Origin: Microbacterium hydrothermale
GTDB taxonomy: Bacteria > Actinomycetota > Actinomycetes > Actinomycetales > Microbacteriaceae
Reading direction: 5' to 3'
Length of the DNA: 64,000 nucleotides
NCBI RefSeq assembly: GCF_004854025.1
Contig: NZ_STGM01000001.1
Span: forward strand, 620,001 to 684,000
Shown: piece after piece, positions 59,542 to 64,000 of the stretch
How the letters are laid out: each line of letters opens with the position of its first letter
Position numbering within the stretch: the first letter of the stretch is position 1
Position numbers and translations under genes: made by a program
The notes under the pieces: generated by a model
What the model saw: only the letters and a program-made list of their open reading frames with translations
What the model was told of the DNA's origin: nothing
Database searches by the model: none

Positions 59542-59573
59542 CGGGCGCGAGCCGGTCGCGGAACCCCGTCCCG

Positions 59574-59660
59574 CATCCCGGCCCCGAGCCCCGAGCCCTG
59601 GGCCCCGAGCCCCGAGCCCCGAACCCGCCTGCTCGCATCCGCCCGGGCCCCGAGCCGGCC
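59574..59660. repeat. short CCCCGAGC tandem repeat
   Basis: Eight-base units related to CCCCGAGC recur about eight times in the gap between the convergent Lrp and EamA genes. No gene is seen here. Confidence 0.65.
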
Positions 59661-59695
59661 CCGGCCCCGTCCCCGCGATCGGACGCCGAGTTCCC

Positions 59696-60688
59696 CTAGG
59701 GCGCCGGCACCACCGGGATGCTCGCGGTCTCGGTCTTCGGTTCGGCCGGGCTCCCGGCATCCAGGCGCACCAGCACCACCCCGACGAGGATCAGCGCCCC
59801 GCCGACGAACTGGATCGGCGCCGGCGTCTCGCCCAGCAGCAGCCAGGCGAAACCGAGGGCGAACAGCACCTCGCTGAGCCCGACGAACGACGCCAGACGC
59901 GAGCCGATGAGCGGCACGGCGATGACTCCCAGCGCGTATCCGAGGGTCGTGGCGACCGCGCCCACCCAGAGCAGAGGCAGGATGCCGGGAACCTGCAGCC
60001 CCGCGAGCGACACCGTGATCGAGGGCGCGGCGAACGGCAGCACACCCACGCCCACGAGGGCGCCCATCAGCAGCGTGCCGACGACCAGCCCTCCGGCGGC
60101 TAGGGCGAGGGGCGGTAGGTCGTCGCCCGCGCGCCCGGCGATGACGAAGTACGCGGCGGCGCAGACGGCGGCGCACAGGGCGAACAGCGTCCCGAGCAGG
60201 TCGAAGCGCGCTCCGCTGATGTCGACGACGAGCACGAGCCCGGTCATCGCGACGACCGATCCGATGAGCACGGCCTTCGACGGCGCGCGGCGCGTGCGCA
60301 CCCACACGGCGATCACGATGAGCACGGGCGCGATGTACTGGATCAGGAGGGCGACCGCGACCGGCATCCGCTGCATCGCGGCGAAGTAGAACAGCTGGCA
60401 TCCGGCGACCGCGGTGAGTCCGAACGCCGCGATGAGGAGGCCGTGTCGCCGCAGGAATCCGCGCTGGCGTCGGATCGCCGCGATGAGCGCGGGCGAGAGC
60501 AGCAGCGCCGCGACCCCCATGCGCACGAGGAGCACGGCGCCGAGCGACCAGCCCCCGTCGAGGAGGGGTTTCACGAACGGGCCGCTGGAGGAGAAGGCCA
60601 GCGCCGAGGCGACGGCGATGAGGAGTCCCGTGACGGCTCCGGAGCCGCGGTGCGTGGGACGGGGAAGGGTGACGGACGACGTGGTCAT
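59696..60688 (-). CDS. EamA/DMT family transporter
   Basis: A 330-residue membrane protein with ten helices formed by two EamA repeats (about 18-150 and 165-305); E-V-L-F-A-L-G-F-A-W-L-L-L-G-E is the typical final-repeat sequence. It probably exports an amino acid or other small metabolite. ATG 60688 is divergent from the CGNR gene across a 71-base gap that holds a perfect palindrome. Confidence 0.9.
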   Translation of the reverse strand: MTTSSVTLPRPTHRGSGAVTGLLIAVASALAFSSSGPFVKPLLDGGWSLGAVLLVRMGVAALLLSPALIAAIRRQRGFLRRHGLLIAAFGLTAVAGCQLFYFAAMQRMPVAVALLIQYIAPVLIVIAVWVRTRRAPSKAVLIGSVVAMTGLVLVVDISGARFDLLGTLFALCAAVCAAAYFVIAGRAGDDLPPLALAAGGLVVGTLLMGALVGVGVLPFAAPSITVSLAGLQVPGILPLLWVGAVATTLGYALGVIAVPLIGSRLASFVGLSEVLFALGFAWLLLGETPAPIQFVGGALILVGVVLVRLDAGSPAEPKTETASIPVVPAP

Positions 60689-60711
60689 GCGGGCCTGCTG
60701 TCAGGGGTCAA

Positions 60712-60725
60712 GAGTGATTACACTC
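60712..60725. promoter_or_regulatory. candidate operator, EamA / CGNR divergent promoter
   Basis: GAGTG-ATTA-CACTC is a perfect 14-base palindrome in the 71-base gap between the transporter and the CGNR zinc-finger protein. The minus strand reading includes TAATCA, a possible -10 for the transporter. The CGNR protein is the natural candidate to bind it. Confidence 0.55.
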
Positions 60726-60759
60726 GTGACAGTACGACCTGAGAATGTCAGGAGTCAAC

Positions 60760-61317
60760 ATGGTCTTCATCCGTGACACCGAACTGGTGCTGCGAGCGAC
60801 CGTCGAACTGGTCAACACCCTGCCCCACACCGAGGTGAGCGGGGTCGACACCCTCACGACGATGGCGGAGCTCGACGACTTCGCCGAACGCCACACCTAC
60901 ACCGGCTCGCGCTCGCGCGACGACCGCGAACTGGCCGCCGTGCGCGGCATCCGGCGCCGGATCCAGGAGCTGTGGAGCGTCGATCGCGACGAGGCGGTCC
61001 CCCTCGTCAACGCGATGCTGCGCGACGGACGCGCCCTCCCCCAGCTCGTGCGGCACGACGAGTTCGACTGGCACATCCACGCGTCCGAGGCGTCGGACCA
61101 CCTCGCCCAGCGCATGCTCGTGGAGACGGCGATGGCGTTCGTCGACGTCATCCGCGCCGACGAGTACGGCCGGGTGCGCGTGTGCGAGGCCGACGACTGC
61201 GACGGCGTCTACGTCGACTTCTCGAAGAACGGCTCGAAGCGGTACTGCGACTCCGGCAACTGCGGCAACCGCATGAACGTCATCGCTTATCGCAAGCGGA
61301 AGGCCGAGACGGCGTAG
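60760..61317 (+). CDS. CGNR zinc-finger protein, putative regulator
   Basis: A 185-residue protein. The N-terminal ABATE-like domain (to about 130) precedes a zinc finger with C-x4-C and C-x5-C-G-N-R (near 147-175) and a basic end, typical of actinobacterial CGNR regulators. It probably controls the divergent EamA transporter. ATG 60760 has GGAG at 60751-60754; ATG 60745 upstream is rejected because that site would lie inside the gene. Confidence 0.88.
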   Translation: MVFIRDTELVLRATVELVNTLPHTEVSGVDTLTTMAELDDFAERHTYTGSRSRDDRELAAVRGIRRRIQELWSVDRDEAVPLVNAMLRDGRALPQLVRHDEFDWHIHASEASDHLAQRMLVETAMAFVDVIRADEYGRVRVCEADDCDGVYVDFSKNGSKRYCDSGNCGNRMNVIAYRKRKAETA

Positions 61318-61325
61318 AGCGCGAC

Positions 61326-61685
61326 CACGGCTGCCGGGTGGGGTCCCGCATCGCCCGCGGGATCTGTCCTGCCTAGCCCCGAGGCGCTGTCACGGCTGCC
61401 GGGCGGCGTCCTGCATCGCCCGCGGGATCTGTCCTGCCTGGCCCCGAGGCGCTGTCACGGCTGCCGGGCGGCGTCCCGCCTCACCGCCGGGCAGCGTCCC
61501 AGCGCACCCCCGGACGCCGTCCTGCCTCACGGGCCGGGCGCGGTCGCCCACCACCGGGCATCGTCCCGACTCACCGCCGGGCGCAGTCCTGCCTCACGGC
61601 CGGGCGCCGCCCCGCCGCCCCCGGGCGCCGCCCCGCCGGGCAGCGTCCTGCCTCGTCCTCCGAGTCACCGGGCTCGGGCCCTCCC
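61326..61685. repeat. 65-bp tandem repeat and degenerate GC-rich array
   Basis: In the 368-base gap between convergent genes. Two full 65-base units start CACGGCTGCCGGG (61326-61390 and 61391-61455) and differ at only a few positions; a third starts at 61456 and breaks down after about 25 bases. The rest repeats shorter motifs of the type GCCGGGC..CGTCCTGCCTCAC. There are no unique spacers, so it is not CRISPR. No gene is seen. Confidence 0.8.
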
Positions 61686-62564
61686 TCAGCCCGCGTCGAG
61701 GAACTCCCTGATCGCGGATGCCGCCGCCTCGGGCGTCTCGTAGTGGATGAGGTGTCCGACGTCGGGGATCTCGACCAGCGCGGCATCCGGGAACAGTGTC
61801 GCGAGGTGCCGCTCGGCCTCGATCGGCGTGATGTCGTCCTTCTCGGCGGCGATGAGCAGCGTCGGCTGAGCGATATGCGGGGCGGATTCGCGGACGTCGT
61901 GCGACACGCTCGTGACGAACGCCTCGTGCAGCACGTCGCGGTCGGCGAAGCGCGAAAAGTACTCGTCGTGCTGCTCGTGCACGAAGCGGCGCAGGTCGGG
62001 GTCGCGCGTCTTGGCCATCGCGTTGCTCATGACGCGCACGATCAGCCCGTTGCGCAGCAGGGCCTCGCCGATCGGGCGCGGCAGTCTCGCCCCGGCCAGG
62101 TAGTAGAACACCGCGAGCCGGGTCAGCACACCACGCGGCCCCTCCAGCGCGGGGGCGCCGATGGGATTGACGAGGATGAGCCTCGGCGTCTCGAGCCCCG
62201 CCGCGACCGCCGCGGACGACACGATCGAGCCGAACGAGTGCCCGAGCACGACCGCACCCGGGGCGACGGCGTCGACGAAGTCGCGCAACCAGGCGGCGTA
62301 GGTGTCGAGGTCGTGGCGCCGACCGGGCAGCGGCGCCGTCTCGCCGAAGCCCGGAAGATCGGGAGAGACGACCCGGATGCCGGGGAGGTAGGCCACCACG
62401 GGATCGAGCCCGTGATGCTCGCCGCGGAACCCGTGCACGGCGACGATCGTCGTCGCGGCGTCGTCGTCTCCGTAGACCCAGTAGGCCGTGGTGCCGCCCA
62501 GGACGTCGATCTCGCGGCGCGCGACGGCGATCTCGGCGAGGCGCTCGGCGTAGGGGTTGGGCAT
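61686..62564 (-). CDS. alpha/beta hydrolase
   Basis: A 292-residue hydrolase. H-G-F-R-G near residue 43 is the oxyanion region, G-H-S-F-G-S near 110 the nucleophile elbow, then D in E-K-D-D and H in D-V-G-H-L-I-H. Substrate unknown. ATG 62564 is 6 bases after TAGACT (62576-62571) without ribosome site, a leaderless start. Convergent with the CGNR gene. Confidence 0.9.
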   Translation of the reverse strand: MPNPYAERLAEIAVARREIDVLGGTTAYWVYGDDDAATTIVAVHGFRGEHHGLDPVVAYLPGIRVVSPDLPGFGETAPLPGRRHDLDTYAAWLRDFVDAVAPGAVVLGHSFGSIVSSAAVAAGLETPRLILVNPIGAPALEGPRGVLTRLAVFYYLAGARLPRPIGEALLRNGLIVRVMSNAMAKTRDPDLRRFVHEQHDEYFSRFADRDVLHEAFVTSVSHDVRESAPHIAQPTLLIAAEKDDITPIEAERHLATLFPDAALVEIPDVGHLIHYETPEAAASAIREFLDAG

Positions 62565-62787
62565 GGGTCGAGTCTACGAGTGGGCTCCGACATCGCCGGC
62601 TCCTCGCCGCCGGGGCGGCCCCCTGGTCCGTATCGCCCGGTCCGGCCACCGGGTTGGCCGCCCGGGGTTGCCGCCGGCGTTGGCCGCCGGAGTTGGTCAC
62701 CCAGGCCGACCGCCCGGGGTTGGCCGCCCGAGCCGGCCGTGCACCCCCGTCTCTGCGCGCCTGGTCGGCGATGTCGGACGCCCGTTC
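62565..62787. other. GC-rich gap with GGTTGGCCGCC repeats
   Basis: Between divergent genes. Around 62650-62740 short units resembling GGTTGGCCGCCCGG recur four to five times, in spaced and imperfect form. Promoters for both genes are at the ends; nothing else is apparent. Confidence 0.45.
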
Positions 62788-62800
62788 TACCGTGGGGCGC

Positions 62801-63535
62801 ATGACCACGTGGCAGGCCGAGCCGCTCCCCCTCTTCCAGACGCCCGAGTGGGCGCGCCTGATCGGCGTCTTCGATCTCGAGACGACGGGTGTCGACGTCG
62901 AGAACGATCGCATCGTGACGGCGCACGTGGGAGTGCTCGACGCCGACGGCCACGTCGTCGACGCGCGCGACTGGTTGGCCGACCCCGGAGTCGAGATCCC
63001 CGCCGGCGCCGCGGCGATCCACGGCATCTCCACCGAGCGCGCCCGTGCCGACGGCGCGCCGGCTCCCCGCGTGGTGGCCGAGGTCGTCGAGGCTCTCTCG
63101 GCGCTCTTCGCCGCCGGCATCCCGGTCGTGGCGTACAACGCGCCCTTCGACTTCTCGATGCTCAAGAACGAGGCCGTGCGGCACGGGGTGGCGCCCATCC
63201 ACGCCCCGTCGCCGGTGATCGATCCCCTCGTGGTCGACAAGACCTTCGACCGCTACCGTCGCGGCAAGCGCACGCTGTCGGTGGTGGCCGAGCATTACGC
63301 CGTGCCCCTCGACGCCGCTCACGAAGCCTCCGCCGACGCGGTCGCCGCGGGACGTCTGGCCCTGGCCCTCGCCGAGAAGTTCGGACCCTGGATGCCACCG
63401 ACCCTCGACGAACTGCACACGCGCCAGATCGCGTGGGCCCGGGCGCAGGCCGCGAGCCTGACCGAGTACTTCGTGAAGATCGGGCGGTTGGATGCCGCGG
63501 CACCCCCGCTCGACGGAGCGTGGCCGATCCGCTGA
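62801..63535 (+). CDS. DnaQ-like 3'-5' exonuclease
   Basis: A 244-residue exonuclease. F-D-L-E-T-T-G (near residue 25) is ExoI, A-Y-N-A-P-F-D (near 109) ExoII, and H-E-A-S-A-D-A (near 173) ExoIIIepsilon, giving the DEDDh set. Single-domain proteins of this type act in proofreading or repair. ATG 62801 follows TACCGT (62788-62793) by 7 bases, so leaderless. An upstream ATG 62771 is not preferred. Confidence 0.9.
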   Translation: MTTWQAEPLPLFQTPEWARLIGVFDLETTGVDVENDRIVTAHVGVLDADGHVVDARDWLADPGVEIPAGAAAIHGISTERARADGAPAPRVVAEVVEALSALFAAGIPVVAYNAPFDFSMLKNEAVRHGVAPIHAPSPVIDPLVVDKTFDRYRRGKRTLSVVAEHYAVPLDAAHEASADAVAAGRLALALAEKFGPWMPPTLDELHTRQIAWARAQAASLTEYFVKIGRLDAAAPPLDGAWPIR

Positions 63536-63777
63536 GAGACGGAGCAGGATCGTCGACCGCGGTCGATCAGGGAGGACGCACGCGCACGGTCGTCACGAGC
63601 CGCCACCATCGGTGTTTCGAGGCTTCTCAGCGAGCGTGATCGCCTGCACGTCGGCCATCCCGCCGAGGCGTCCCCCGTCGCCGATCGATACGTCGCGCAC
63701 ATCGGCGATCCGATCGGGAGTCCCCCGTCATGCCGCCCCGCCCCGCCGATGTCGGAGGTCCCGGATACCGTTTCGAC

Positions 63778-64000
63778 ATGGACGCTGCCGCCCCTCTCAC
63801 TGACCGGCCGTCACCGGCGGTGCGGGCGTGCGACGGGGTCCCGTGGCCGGCTGATGAAGAGCTCGACGACGAAGCGGCGTGGGCGCGGCTGCTCGATCTC
63901 GGCGCCGCGGGCCACGCCGACGACCCATTCGCCGCCGCCGAGCACTTCGCCGACGATCCGGGCACCCCGTTCGACGGCGCGTCCGTCTCGGTATCCGATC
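63778..64000 (+). CDS. unknown protein, 3' truncated by window edge
   Basis: Open from ATG 63778 to the window end, 74 codons. The start stands 6 bases after TACCGT (63766-63771), the leaderless pattern seen nearby, and codon GC bias is strong. The visible part is acidic with L-L-D-L-G-A-A-G-H-A-D-D-P-F and no membrane segment; not recognised. Confidence 0.55.
   Translation, partial: MDAAAPLTDRPSPAVRACDGVPWPADEELDDEAAWARLLDLGAAGHADDPFAAAEHFADDPGTPFDGASVSVSD

Noticed and set aside
61326..61480. Possible CRISPR array
   Set aside because: Units are contiguous 65-base repeats with no unique spacers and no cas genes nearby.
63492..63777. Arg-rich frames between the exonuclease and the last gene
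   Set aside because: Low-complexity shadows without start signals; the gap shows no convincing gene.

Overview
The window is high-GC (roughly 70 percent), almost fully coding DNA with strong GC bias at third codon positions, frequent GTG starts, many 4-base ATGA/GTGA gene overlaps and actinobacterial marker genes (rbpA, pafBC, helY-type helicase, TatAC, CGNR zinc finger, PAC2). This points to an actinomycete, most likely Microbacteriaceae (Microbacterium-like); the genus is inferred from style and gene content, not from a marker phylogeny. I see no rRNA, CRISPR array, prophage, transposase or plasmid function. The region reads as ordinary chromosome.

Layout. 1-10.5 kb: a 5'-truncated DUF885 protein, a flavin-dependent oxidoreductase coupled to an MFS transporter, a GDSL hydrolase, a short-chain dehydrogenase (SDR), a DUF6578 protein, and a four-gene autoregulated operon (winged-helix regulator, PLDc_N mini-protein, ABC ATPase, ABC permease) with every junction overlapping. 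10.5-23.3 kb: a ferric-reductase-like flavocytochrome, a divergent XRE regulator/SDR pair followed by a TetR-like protein that lacks its DNA-binding domain, a dienelactone hydrolase, an AEC transporter preceded by a 14-codon leader ORF, HdeD-like protein, S9 peptidase + SDR, NfeD-SPFH-GDPD operon, and rbpA. 23.3-36.6 kb: the conserved actinobacterial 'proteasome neighbourhood' (lnt, helY, tatC, tatA, pafC, pafB, FKBP, trmI, HAD, PAC2, uppP, M20 peptidase), but with arc, dop, pup, prcBA and pafA absent. 36.8 kb: tRNA-Leu(GAG). 37-47.6 kb: 2OG-Fe(II) oxygenase, VIT1-ferritin-like fusion, a large helicase with a PGP-repeat N-terminus, second GDSL hydrolase, SpoU methyltransferase, amidohydrolase, sirtuin, histidine phosphatase. 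47.7-59.5 kb: a complete leucine/branched-chain catabolic supercluster (HpcH/HpaI-type lyase, MaoC hydratase, acyl-CoA dehydrogenase, biotin-dependent carboxylase alpha and beta, TetR, BCKDH E2-E1beta-E1alpha, Lrp/AsnC), syntenic with Mycobacterium tuberculosis Rv2495c-Rv2502c. 59.7-64 kb: EamA transporter/CGNR regulator pair, alpha/beta hydrolase, DnaQ-like exonuclease and a truncated unknown gene.

How the genes work together. BCKDH makes isovaleryl-CoA; the dehydrogenase, carboxylase, MaoC and lyase carry it to acetyl-CoA plus acetoacetate; a 22-bp palindrome between the TetR and carboxylase genes is the likely switch. The tat-helY-lnt operon couples protein export, RNA turnover and lipoprotein acylation.

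Non-coding pattern. About 16 genes start 6-8 bases after a TANNNT-like -10 hexamer, i.e. as leaderless mRNAs, which decides several start codons. Repeats (65- and 66-bp tandem units, 17-bp units, a REP-like inverted pair, perfect palindromes) sit preferentially in gaps between convergent genes.
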